A DNA stretch of 7,613 bases from Cyanobacteria bacterium UBA11153 (GCA_003511885.1 DOIX01000201.1:18522-26134); one strand, 5' to 3'. Numbered from the stretch's first letter, positions 1 to 6,857 are shown. The notes: generated by a model from the sequence alone, not told the origin. Program-made: numbers and translations.

Positions 1-26
1 CTAGCCCCCAACCCCTAATCCCTTAA

Positions 27-2606
27 ATGAAAGCAAATTCTATCCAACTCTCCCAAACCATAGCCAAAACCATTCAGCGCCCTCAAATCCTCGCGCCAGC
101 AGGGGATTGGGAATGTGCCAAAGCCGCAGTAGAAAATGGGGCAGATGCTATCTATTTCGGATTAGAAGAGTATAACGCCAGAATGCGATCGCAAAATTTC
201 ACTCAGGCGGATTTACCTAAATTGATGGAATTCCTTCACAGACGTGGTGTGAAAGGTTATGTTACTGTCAATACCCTAATTTTTACCAATGAATTACCAG
301 AAGTAGAAAAGTATATTAAAAAAATTATTGCTTCTGGTGTAGATGCTGCCATAGTGCAAGATGTGGGAATTTGTCGCCTGATTCGCCATCTTTCCCCAGA
401 TTTTCCCATCCATGCTTCTACGCAGATGACAATTACTAGTGCTAATGGGGTAAAATTTGCTAAATCTCTCGGTTGTCAATTAGTCGTACTTGCCCGTGAA
501 TGCTCTATCGAAGAGATTAATAAGATTCAAAAACAAATTACTGAAATAGATGGATTATTGCCACTGGAAATATTCGTACATGGGGCTTTATGTGTTGCCT
601 ATTCGGGGCAATGTTTAACATCAGAAGCATTAGGCGGGCGCTCTGCCAATCGAGGAGAATGCGCCCAAGCATGTCGAATGCCCTATCAGTTAATTGCTGA
701 TGGTAAAATAGTAGATTTAGGAGATAAAAAATACCTCCTCAGTCCCCAAGATTTAGCGGGATTAGAGGTTTTGCCAGATTTAGTAAAATCGGGAGTAACT
801 TGTCTGAAAATTGAAGGGCGTTTAAAAACACCAGAATATGTTGCCAATGTTACCCGCGTTTATCGAGAAGCATTGGATAAAGCCATCGCCAAATTAACTA
901 TAGACAATAATATAGTTTCCCTGCCCCCCAACCAAGATTGGGAAATTCAAGACAAAGAAAGATATAAACTAGAAATGGCCTTTTCTCGCGGACTTTATAC
1001 AGGTTGGTTGCGCGGCATCAATAACCAAGAATTAGTCCATGCCCGTTTTGGAAAAAAACGCGGAGTTTACCTAGGTGAAGTTACTAAAATCGAGCCAGAT
1101 AAAATTACCATTCGGTGTCACGATATCGGAATACCATCCCCAATTAAACCGGGCGACGGTGTAGTTTTCGATGGAGGGCATCCAGAAGCTAAAGAAGAAG
1201 GAGGAAGAATTTACAGCGTCGCCAAACACAATCGGGAAACCATCCTTACCTTTGGACGTGGTAACATCAATATCAAACGCATTCATATAGGAGATAAAAT
1301 CTGGAAAACTTCGGATCCCGAATTAGCAAAAGAAATCCGTCAAAGCTTTACAGGAGAAACCCCCCAATTTCAACGCCCAATCCACCTAGAGATAGACGGA
1401 GAAATCGGGAAACCACTAAACGCGATCGCAAAAGATGAAATCGGTAATACAATCCAAATAGACTCCACCATCCCCCTCGCATCCGCCCACACCCAACCCC
1501 TGACAACCGCCAAACTACAACAACAATTCAGCCGCCTCGGTAACACCCCTTTCTATTTAGGAAAATTAACCAATCGCCTAGATGATAAACTCATGATTCC
1601 CGTCAGCGAATTAAATCGAATGCGGCGAGAAATAGTCAAAAAATTAGAAGAATTACGCGCCCAACCCAAACCCTGGCAACTAAACTCAAACCTCTCCTAC
1701 CAAAACCTACTCCCCAACCAAACCCATACCCAAACAAATCCCTCATCCCAAACCAATCTCATAATTTTAGTACGGAATATCCAACAACTCAAAGCCGCAC
1801 TAACCAAAAACATCCATATAATATATTGTGAACTTGAAGATCCCAAAAAATATCGAGAAGCCGTAGAAATAGTTAGACAAAAAAACGCTAAAAATACACC
1901 AGACACCCCAGAAACAACCATCTGGGTTGCCCCACCTCGAATTACCAAACCAGGAGAAAACTATATCCTACAGCAAGTGCGAAACAGCAACGCCCACGGC
2001 TATCTACTCCGTAACTACGATCATCTAGAATACTTTAGTTGCGATCGCACTGTAGCAGATTTCTCCCTCAACATTGCCAATCCTCTCACCGCCGACTATT
2101 TCAAAAACACTTTTCAACTAGAAAGACTCACCCCATCCTACGATCTTAACATCACCCAATTAACAGAACTGATTAAAACCTGTCCCCCAGACTGGTTTGA
2201 AGTCACCATTCACCAACATATACCCATGTTTCATCTAGAACATTGCGTATTTTGTGCTTTTCTATCCCAAGGAACCGATTATACCAACTGCGGCAGACCA
2301 TGCGAGAAATATGAAGTAAAATTACAAGATAGAGTTGGTACTCAACATATCCTCCAAGCCGATGCAGGTTGCCGGAATACTCTATTTAATGGTACACCTC
2401 AAACAGGGGCGGAATATATAAAACGTCTCATAGAAGTTGGTGTTAATTACTTCCGGATTGAATTTCTCAATGAAACAGGAGAAGAAGTAACTGAAATAAT
2501 TCATAGCTATCAGGAATTACTGGCAGGAGAAATTACAGGTTCCCAACTTTGGCAAAAATTAAAGTTACAAAACCAGCTTGGGGTAACTCGCGGCGCTTTA
2601 ATTTGA
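27..2606 (+). CDS. U32-family (RlhA-like) protein with duplicated U32 barrel
   Basis: 859 residues. The N-terminal U32 domain covers about residues 18-340: it opens with ILAPAGDWECAKAAVENGAD, and the family signature is EIFVHGALCVAYSGQC at 181-196. C189, C196, C212 and C216 are candidate Fe-S ligands by analogy with UbiU/UbiV. Residues about 425-545 match the RlhA collagenase-like domain (DUF3656), including LGNTPFYLGKL and PVSELNRMRREIVKKLEEL. A polar N/Q/T-rich linker (548-577) leads to a C-terminal part (578-859) that resembles a second U32 barrel, with C740, C743, C755, C759 and C782. Family members are annotated as peptidases, but the characterised ones (RlhA, TrhP, UbiU/UbiV) act in RNA or quinone hydroxylation. 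E. coli RlhA is about 650 residues, so this is a long form. The substrate cannot be read from sequence and RNA hydroxylation is inference. The ATG at 27 is the first start in view, with no clear Shine-Dalgarno in the 26 preceding bases. No membrane segment or signal peptide is evident. Confidence 0.93.
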   Translation: MKANSIQLSQTIAKTIQRPQILAPAGDWECAKAAVENGADAIYFGLEEYNARMRSQNFTQADLPKLMEFLHRRGVKGYVTVNTLIFTNELPEVEKYIKKIIASGVDAAIVQDVGICRLIRHLSPDFPIHASTQMTITSANGVKFAKSLGCQLVVLARECSIEEINKIQKQITEIDGLLPLEIFVHGALCVAYSGQCLTSEALGGRSANRGECAQACRMPYQLIADGKIVDLGDKKYLLSPQDLAGLEVLPDLVKSGVTCLKIEGRLKTPEYVANVTRVYREALDKAIAKLTIDNNIVSLPPNQDWEIQDKERYKLEMAFSRGLYTGWLRGINNQELVHARFGKKRGVYLGEVTKIEPDKITIRCHDIGIPSPIKPGDGVVFDGGHPEAKEEGGRIYSVAKHNRETILTFGRGNINIKRIHIGDKIWKTSDPELAKEIRQSFTGETPQFQRPIHLEIDGEIGKPLNAIAKDEIGNTIQIDSTIPLASAHTQPLTTAKLQQQFSRLGNTPFYLGKLTNRLDDKLMIPVSELNRMRREIVKKLEELRAQPKPWQLNSNLSYQNLLPNQTHTQTNPSSQTNLIILVRNIQQLKAALTKNIHIIYCELEDPKKYREAVEIVRQKNAKNTPDTPETTIWVAPPRITKPGENYILQQVRNSNAHGYLLRNYDHLEYFSCDRTVADFSLNIANPLTADYFKNTFQLERLTPSYDLNITQLTELIKTCPPDWFEVTIHQHIPMFHLEHCVFCAFLSQGTDYTNCGRPCEKYEVKLQDRVGTQHILQADAGCRNTLFNGTPQTGAEYIKRLIEVGVNYFRIEFLNETGEEVTEIIHSYQELLAGEITGSQLWQKLKLQNQLGVTRGALI

Positions 2607-2610
2607 TAAA

Positions 2611-2647
2611 AGAGAAACCCAGTTTCTTGGAAAAACCAGGTTTTTGG
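2611..2647. repeat. Dispersed AAACC/GGTTT palindromic repeat after the U32 gene
   Basis: Two small palindromes lie side by side, starting 5 bases after the stop codon: AGAAAC (2613-2618) pairs with GTTTCT (2622-2627), and AAAAACC (2631-2637) pairs with GGTTTTT (2639-2645). The two units are also diverged direct copies of each other, each ending in TTGG. AAACC/GGTTT palindromes of this kind recur between genes in many cyanobacterial genomes. The very short loops make them poor classical terminators, though they could stabilise the 3' end of the upstream mRNA. Confidence 0.55.
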
Positions 2648-2699
2648 CGTGCAGGGTACTTCCGAAAAAAAATTAAAATAAAATTATTTAATTGTCGCT

Positions 2700-2731
2700 A
2701 GATTTTAAGATATTCTTTCTCTCTTAAATCT
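2700..2731. promoter_or_regulatory. Operator-like inverted repeat upstream of the cyclase-like gene
   Basis: AGATTTTAAGA (2700-2710) is complemented by TCTTAAATCT (2722-2731), differing only by one extra T, with an 11-base spacer. It lies 56 bases before the ATG, and its right arm covers the place where a -35 element would sit for the TATACT at 2744-2749. A repressor or activator site is possible, but AT-rich inverted repeats also occur by chance. Confidence 0.35.
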
Positions 2732-2743
2732 TGCCTATTGGGC

Positions 2744-2749
2744 TATACT
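2744..2749 (+). promoter_or_regulatory. Candidate -10 box (TATACT) for the cyclase-like gene
   Basis: TATACT differs from the TATAAT consensus at one position and lies 38 bases before the ATG at 2788, giving a plausible short leader. No good -35 is present at 16-18 bases; the candidate region (CTCTTA/TCTTAA) is the right arm of the inverted repeat at 2700-2731, which would suit an activator-dependent promoter. This is inference from sequence only. Confidence 0.35.
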
Positions 2750-2787
2750 AAACCCTTTCCTAAAGCTCCAAAAGACAAGATTACTAT

Positions 2788-4038
2788 ATGACTAGTAAAA
2801 TTAGCAAAAATCAATATTCTCCCAGTCTCTTCGATATCACCCAGGATATTATTGGCGGGTTACCAATTAAACTAATCGAATATTGGTTAGAAAGCCCACA
2901 AACCCACGAAGTTGCCGTAGAATTATTGACACCTTATAAAATCAGAGGCTACAGCGTATCCTCCGACTCCGCTGGTTTAACCAAATTAACCAAGGAAAAA
3001 GGCTTGTTAGAAATTTTAGCACTTATCAACCAACCCAAAGAAATTATATACGGTATTGGTACTGCCATAGGCGGAGAAGGAGTCGGGATTTGGGCTGCTG
3101 ATAATACCCAAATGTTTTATCCAGCATCTCTTAGCACTGACACTATTCTATCTGGACTCCTGACAATGAGAGATGAAATTAGCAGAAATTGCCAAATTTC
3201 CATTGGGATTGGCGCACATTATGGCGAATTTTACTATATTAGTGGCGGCTTATATGGATTAGAAGCAGATACCATAGAAGCAATAGCAGAAAACGATACA
3301 GAAGGCGGAGAAATATTAGTTAGTCAAGCAATTTATGATTTGCTTTCCAGCCATAGCAGCTTTAAATTTACCAAACGCACCGATTTATCAACACCAATTG
3401 GCGATATCTTTCGCCTATTAGACGGAAATCGTCTATCCCAAGTCCCCGAAATTAATAAAAACTATCCCATTCCTTATTCCGACAGTTTTTATGCCGATTT
3501 ACTTGAATATGAAACTAGACTAACAGATAGAGAATTTGCCAAAATATTATCAGCTAAATATATAGCCCACAAATTCGTAGTTTTAATTGAAAGAGAAAGT
3601 AAAGCCGCCCTAACCCATGAAGTAGGAATGTTTACCAATCTATCTTTTTCCGCCCTGATGAAAGATATCGGAATGCGACTCCTCCCTCAGACTCATGGCA
3701 GGGAAATTAAAGTAATTAGCTCATTAGGAATTTACACCTTTAATAATCCTCATCCTGCCCTAGAATTTGCCCAAGCATTTAGAGCAGAATTAGCGGCAGA
3801 AGACATTGCCTGTCGGATTGGTATCGATGGAGGTGCAATCTTAGTTTTTGATTTGTCGGTTGGTGGAAAAGATATTGCTGGAATGCCAGTAAATATGGCA
3901 TCAAAAATGGCTCAAGATAAAGGTGAATTTGGCAAAATTTACTTGAATTATGGGATGAAAGACTATGTAGATGTCAGCAGATTTAAAGAAATTAGTTATA
4001 CAGTTTCGGGAGTGGATATGACTGTATATGAGGGCTGA
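2788..4038 (+). CDS. Tandem class III nucleotidyl-cyclase homology domain protein, probably degenerate
   Basis: 416 residues, no signal peptide or membrane segment, so probably cytosolic. Two cyclase-like domains are visible. Domain A (about 50-210) has VSSDSAGLTKLT at the first metal-binding strand (D60 kept) and IGIGAHYGEFYYISGGLYG in the middle, but AIGGEGVGIW where the second metal Asp belongs (IGD becomes IGG, G96), and no N-x-A-x-R motif. Domain B (about 262-415) has EIKVISSLGIYTF, RIGIDGGAILVFDLSVGG and KDIAGMPVNMASKMAQ. The latter aligns with the C2 half of mammalian adenylate cyclase: K308, D362 (adenine position) and N369 are kept, and the transition-state Arg is Lys373. One chain may thus mimic a C1:C2 heterodimer. 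With one metal Asp missing, activity is doubtful and a nucleotide-sensing or regulatory role is equally possible. The ATG at 2788 is preceded only by a weak purine stretch. A distinct partner is not evident: the flanking genes are unrelated. Confidence 0.8.
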   Translation: MTSKISKNQYSPSLFDITQDIIGGLPIKLIEYWLESPQTHEVAVELLTPYKIRGYSVSSDSAGLTKLTKEKGLLEILALINQPKEIIYGIGTAIGGEGVGIWAADNTQMFYPASLSTDTILSGLLTMRDEISRNCQISIGIGAHYGEFYYISGGLYGLEADTIEAIAENDTEGGEILVSQAIYDLLSSHSSFKFTKRTDLSTPIGDIFRLLDGNRLSQVPEINKNYPIPYSDSFYADLLEYETRLTDREFAKILSAKYIAHKFVVLIERESKAALTHEVGMFTNLSFSALMKDIGMRLLPQTHGREIKVISSLGIYTFNNPHPALEFAQAFRAELAAEDIACRIGIDGGAILVFDLSVGGKDIAGMPVNMASKMAQDKGEFGKIYLNYGMKDYVDVSRFKEISYTVSGVDMTVYEG

Positions 4039-4057
4039 TATGGGATGAAGATTTTAT

Positions 4058-4129
4058 TTTTAAACGCAAAGAGTGGAAAGGTTTAGAGTGACTCTCTGCG
4101 CCCAGTCTTGGCAATCTTTGCATTTAAAA
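4058..4129. repeat. Inverted repeat between convergent genes, possible bidirectional terminator
   Basis: TTTTAAACGCAAAG (4058-4071) pairs with CTTTGCATTTAAAA (4116-4129) at 13 of 14 positions. A smaller palindrome AGAGT-G-ACTCT (4085-4095) lies inside. The whole 72-base unit fills most of the 91-base gap between the convergent cyclase-like and ABC1 genes, and the right arm ends at the base before the ABC1 stop codon. It could be a terminator for both transcripts or a small MITE-like repeat; cyanobacterial spacers often hold CGCAAAG/CTTTGCG repeats of this type. Confidence 0.5.
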
Positions 4130-5809
4130 CTATTTATCAATGAGTTTGTCGAGTCTTTCTTTGACTCCTAGCTGAATTAGGGAATAAAGGAGGATGAAAA
4201 ACCAGAATCCAGAGCAGGAGAAAGCTACAATCGCCCATTGGGTTTGGGGTACTAGTAATAATATTGTACCTGCTAGGAGGGTGAATCCGGTTAAGCAAGC
4301 ATAAATCAAACTTTTAATTGCTAAATGAATCCGTTTTAATGTTCTATCGTTGCTCGGGGAACGAACTCTTATTTCTAATTCTCCTGCTTCGATTCGAGAT
4401 TCTAAGCGTCTTAAGATAATTTCCGTACTACTCGGTTGTTGCCATTTTTGTTTTAAGAATTCTCCCGCTTGTCGTGCCAATTCTCGGATAACTTTTCCTT
4501 GCCCTTTGGAAATGCTTAAGCTCTTGACAAATGGTTGACTTGCTGCTAATAAATTATATTCAGGATTTAAAGCACGGGCAATTCCATCAAGGGTAGTTAA
4601 TGATTTTAAAATAAATGTCATTTGTGGGGGTAAGCGAAAGGGTTGTTGCTCAAACATTAAGTAAATTTCGCTGCCTATTTTTTCAAATTCTTTGATATCA
4701 ATTGGTTTATCTCGGAATTTATCTAAGATAAAAGCTATGAGTCGTTTCACGGGTTTCATATCAGACATAGGATCGATTAAACCCATATATGTCAGAGTAT
4801 TAACAACCTCATCTGTATCTTTTCTGATGACAGCGAAAAAAGTCTTAATCATTTGATCTTTGGCAATGGCTTTGACTTCTGCCATTGTGCCAAAGTCATA
4901 GAAAATAATCCTGCCATCTTGAGTTACTGCCATATTGCCGGGATGGGGATCTGATTGGAAAAAACCGTCCTCTAATAACTGTTTTAGGTAACAGCAAATC
5001 CCCAGTTGGATCAGTTCGTTTGTATTGATACCGCAAGTTTCCAAGCTTTCGCGATCGTCAATTTTAATACCAGGAAGATATTCCAATGTCAAGACTTTTC
5101 TGGTGGTATATTTCCAATAGACTTGGGGGACGCAGATGCGGGGATATTTATTAAAGTTTTCTCGAAATCTTTCGGCATTTTTTCCTTCGTGAATATAATC
5201 GATTTCTTGATAAAGAAGTTCAAAAAATTCCTGGTAAATTCCCTCCATATCGTATTTCTTAAATCCTGGCAAATACCGATTGCCAAATCTAACTAACCGA
5301 TGGAGTACCTCAAAGTCTAAATTAAATAATTTTTCAATACCGGGACGTTGAACTTTGACAACCACATCTTCCCCTGTATGCAATCTAGCTTTGTGGACTT
5401 GTCCCAAACTGGCAGAGGCTAAAGGTTGAGGATTAAAATCGCGATATAGGGCATAGATAGAGTTACCTAGCTCTGATTCTATCACTGCGATCGCATCCTG
5501 CCCGCTAAAAGGTGGAACCCTATCCTGTAGCTGGCTTAACGCCTGGACATATTCTAAAGGAATTAAATCGGCGCGAGTGGAAAGTGATTGCCCAATCTTA
5601 ATAAAAGTTGGCCCCAAATCCAGTAACTTTTGCACCAACCATTGAGCGCGGCTATTGCGACGATTGGGGGAATCCAGCCCCATTATTCGATCCCAGCACA
5701 AATCGCACGCCAAAGAAGCCGCTGCACTAAACACGTCAATTTGCCGCTTTAGAGGTGAATAGTTACTGCGTTGCCAACGAGGTGGTTTGACTGTAGCCTT
5801 GGTTAGCAT
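4130..5809 (-). CDS. ABC1/UbiB/AarF-family atypical protein kinase
   Basis: 559 residues, normal length for cyanobacterial ABC1 kinases. Family hallmarks appear in order: the KxGQ motif KIGQ at 71-74 within LGPTFIKIGQSLSTRADLIP; the Ala-rich loop ASASLGQVH at 131-139, which replaces the usual Gly-rich loop; the ATP-site lysine K152 in VVVKVQRPG; the ExD motif E202-I-D204; the catalytic segment DPHPGN at 287-292; and the metal-binding YDFG with D305. Two hydrophobic helices near the C-terminus (about 498-520 and 526-546) suggest membrane anchoring. ABC1 proteins act as ATPases or kinases supporting quinone and prenyl-lipid metabolism (UbiB, COQ8, plastid plastoglobule kinases); in cyanobacteria several paralogues exist and this one cannot be assigned to a named gene from sequence alone. 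All core motifs are intact. The ATG at 5809 has no Shine-Dalgarno: a G-rich heptamer array abuts it directly, so initiation may be SD-independent or the mRNA may start close by. Confidence 0.95.
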   Translation of the reverse strand: MLTKATVKPPRWQRSNYSPLKRQIDVFSAAASLACDLCWDRIMGLDSPNRRNSRAQWLVQKLLDLGPTFIKIGQSLSTRADLIPLEYVQALSQLQDRVPPFSGQDAIAVIESELGNSIYALYRDFNPQPLASASLGQVHKARLHTGEDVVVKVQRPGIEKLFNLDFEVLHRLVRFGNRYLPGFKKYDMEGIYQEFFELLYQEIDYIHEGKNAERFRENFNKYPRICVPQVYWKYTTRKVLTLEYLPGIKIDDRESLETCGINTNELIQLGICCYLKQLLEDGFFQSDPHPGNMAVTQDGRIIFYDFGTMAEVKAIAKDQMIKTFFAVIRKDTDEVVNTLTYMGLIDPMSDMKPVKRLIAFILDKFRDKPIDIKEFEKIGSEIYLMFEQQPFRLPPQMTFILKSLTTLDGIARALNPEYNLLAASQPFVKSLSISKGQGKVIRELARQAGEFLKQKWQQPSSTEIILRRLESRIEAGELEIRVRSPSNDRTLKRIHLAIKSLIYACLTGFTLLAGTILLLVPQTQWAIVAFSCSGFWFFILLYSLIQLGVKERLDKLIDK

Positions 5810-5844
5810 TAGGGAATGGGGAATGGGGAATAGGGAATGGGGAG
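5810..5844. repeat. STRR-type heptamer array (five units) touching the ABC1 start codon
   Basis: Five consecutive 7-base units of the form T(A/G)GGGA(A/G): 5810-5816, 5817-5823, 5824-5830, 5831-5837 and 5838-5844. Short tandemly repeated repetitive (STRR) heptamers rich in CCCCA are a recognised class in filamentous cyanobacteria. This array begins at the base immediately upstream of the ABC1 ATG, so it occupies the whole ribosome-binding region of that gene. Confidence 0.8.
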
Positions 5845-5892
5845 GATAAATTTTATTTTATCTGTCCCGTTCCTCATCGTAAACCTTTTCAA

Positions 5893-5990
5893 ATCCAAAA
5901 TCTATCTCTAGGGTGCGTTACCCCCAAGCTAACGCACCATCATCAGAACATCCAAAATCTATCTCTAGGGTGCGTTACCCCCAAGCTAAC
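5893..5990. repeat. Direct duplication of a 41-base repeat unit
   Basis: Bases 5893-5933 and 5950-5990 are identical over 41 positions, with a 57-base period. The unit includes the arm GGTGCGTTA and the loop CCCCCAAGC. In the first copy the hairpin is complete; in the second the right arm stops at TAAC and continues as ACGCTAAAG, so only the first is a full palindrome. Confidence 0.85.
5912..5938. repeat. GGTGCGTTA/TAACGCACC hairpin repeat
   Basis: A perfect 9-base stem, GGTGCGTTA (5912-5920) with TAACGCACC (5930-5938), and a 9-base loop CCCCCAAGC. GGTGCGTTA hairpins of this kind are frequent dispersed intergenic repeats in cyanobacteria. No T-tract follows on either strand, so a terminator role is unlikely. 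Confidence 0.75.
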
Positions 5991-6089
5991 ACGCTAAAGA
6001 TATGGATATAGAAGCTGTAGATATTGCCGATATTTAATTGGCGATTATCCCTAGTTAATTGCCACTATTTTTCCGATTTCATTCCTCTC

Positions 6090-6179
6090 ATACCAATTTT
6101 TCAAGGGAAAATGAAACAGCCCCCCTTAACAAGGGAGGTTGGGGGGTCGATGTCTAGCGCTATTTGAGGAAATTGGTAT
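6090..6179. mobile_element. MITE-like 90-base element with 10-base terminal inverted repeats
   Basis: Terminal repeats ATACCAATTT (6090-6099) and AAATTGGTAT (6170-6179) are perfect complements. The interior holds a C6/G6 stem (6120-6125 with 6141-6146) extended by AAC/GTT (6128-6130 with 6138-6140). No coding capacity is present. TA dinucleotides at 6091-6092 and 6177-6178 could be a target duplication if the true ends are CCAATTT. Elements with ATACCAATT-type ends are familiar non-autonomous repeats in cyanobacteria; the mobilising transposase is not in the window. The right end supplies the last base of the zinc-ribbon gene's TGA stop codon. Confidence 0.6.
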
Positions 6180-6775
6180 CACCGCTCCCGATTAAAATCT
6201 TGAGGTTTAATATTAACGGCAACTCGTCGCATTAAATAAGCAACACCAAAATCCCCATTCGGATGTTTAGCTAATAATTCACCTAACTCAAATACCTGCG
6301 CTGCTAATTCCTGACCTAATTTATCCGCTGTAGCTAAACGTTCTTTTTCCCAAGTTTGTTTTTCTCTCACTTTACTTTGCCACTCATTAGTAAATAACTG
6401 TTCAATGGTAGTATGCAATCCCAACTCTTCCAGAATATTCCACTCCCCCTTATCGCACCAAATCCCCCGACAATTAGGACATCTTTCCACATAAAAAGCT
6501 GTACTTAAGTTTACCTTAGCGCGAGATAGATAGCGCCGACACTCCGGACACAAAGCTGCTTTATCATCGTAGGGAGACTTGACAAAATTCACATTAAATG
6601 ATGCTTGCTCTGGCGTTGGCGGCATAACTTCATTGTCAGGTTGACGAGATTGCCAAGCCTCGTATTCCTGGGCAGGAATCCAAGTCCCCTTGCATTCCTC
6701 GCAATACTGGACAGCAAACTTACGATCTAGAGAACCCTCTAATAGTTCTACTTTCCTACATTTCGGACATTGCAC
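6179..6775 (-). CDS. Double zinc-ribbon (zf-TFIIB type) protein
   Basis: 198 residues. Two treble-CxxC zinc ribbons are plain: C3-x2-C6 with C25-x2-C28, followed by KGTWIPAQEYEAW, and C76-x2-C79 with C99-x2-C102, followed by RGIWCDKGEWNILEEL. The CxxCxGxW...GE/E pattern is that of the zf-TFIIB family (PF13453), small bacterial proteins of unknown function thought to bind metal and possibly nucleic acid or protein. A charged helical stretch rich in K, E and Q (about 130-170) follows the second ribbon. The start is a GTG (read as Met) at 6775: GGAGGG ends 9 bases before it, and an in-frame TAA lies a few codons further upstream, so no longer form in this frame exists. It is soluble by appearance. 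Its TGA stop shares its final base with a MITE-like repeat. The next gene downstream on the same strand (ABC1 kinase) is 369 bases away, so co-transcription is doubtful. Confidence 0.85.
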   Translation of the reverse strand: MQCPKCRKVELLEGSLDRKFAVQYCEECKGTWIPAQEYEAWQSRQPDNEVMPPTPEQASFNVNFVKSPYDDKAALCPECRRYLSRAKVNLSTAFYVERCPNCRGIWCDKGEWNILEELGLHTTIEQLFTNEWQSKVREKQTWEKERLATADKLGQELAAQVFELGELLAKHPNGDFGVAYLMRRVAVNIKPQDFNRER

Positions 6776-6784
6776 GACTGTTTT

Positions 6785-6790
6785 CCCTCC
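6785..6790 (-). promoter_or_regulatory. Strong Shine-Dalgarno (GGAGGG) fixing a GTG start
   Basis: GGAGGG on the minus strand is separated by 9 bases from the GTG at 6773-6775. It is the only strong ribosome-binding site among the four intact genes. An ATG overlapping its upstream edge (6790-6792) is out of frame and opens only 14 codons. Confidence 0.75.
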
Positions 6791-6818
6791 ATGAGTTTAA
6801 TTTTCTATGTTAACGGGC

Positions 6819-6844
6819 AGTGGGGAGTAGGGGAGTAGGGGGAG
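6819..6844. repeat. Short G-rich STRR-like array
   Basis: Units TGGGGAG (6821-6827), TAGGGGAG (6828-6835) and TAGGGGGAG (6836-6844) stand in tandem, growing by one G each. The 15-base core AGTGGGGAGTAGGGG (6819-6833) recurs in reverse orientation at 7474-7488. Confidence 0.7.
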
Positions 6845-6857
6845 AAAAAAATTTCGC

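Larger units (their letters stand above)
5810..6178. other. 369-base repeat-filled spacer between the zinc-ribbon and ABC1 genes
   Basis: No gene is seen. From left to right it holds the heptamer array, an AT-rich GATAAA/TTTATC inverted repeat (5845-5850 with 5857-5862) that may contain the ABC1 promoter, the duplicated 41-base repeat, about 90 bases of unremarkable AT-rich DNA, and a MITE-like element. A very short open stretch on + near 6002, encoding MDIEAVDIADI before a stop, could be the tail of a lost gene but cannot be supported. Confidence 0.6.

Noticed and set aside
4130..5809. Several short open frames on both strands inside the ABC1 gene
   Set aside because: They lie wholly within a gene whose family motifs are all intact, and show low-complexity or antisense-type translations.
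27..5809. Functional quinone-hydroxylation cluster combining the U32 protein and the UbiB-like kinase
   Set aside because: The genes are convergent and separated by an unrelated gene and 1.5 kb, the U32 protein has an RlhA-type domain, and the kinase family has many roles; adjacency is weak evidence.
5893..5990. CRISPR-like array
   Set aside because: Only two repeats occur with a 16-base gap, the repeat itself is a known type of dispersed hairpin, and no cas gene is present.
6748..6792. A 14-codon ATG frame overlapping the start of the zinc-ribbon gene
   Set aside because: It would make the GGAGGG part of its own coding sequence, has no ribosome-binding site of its own and is too short to support.
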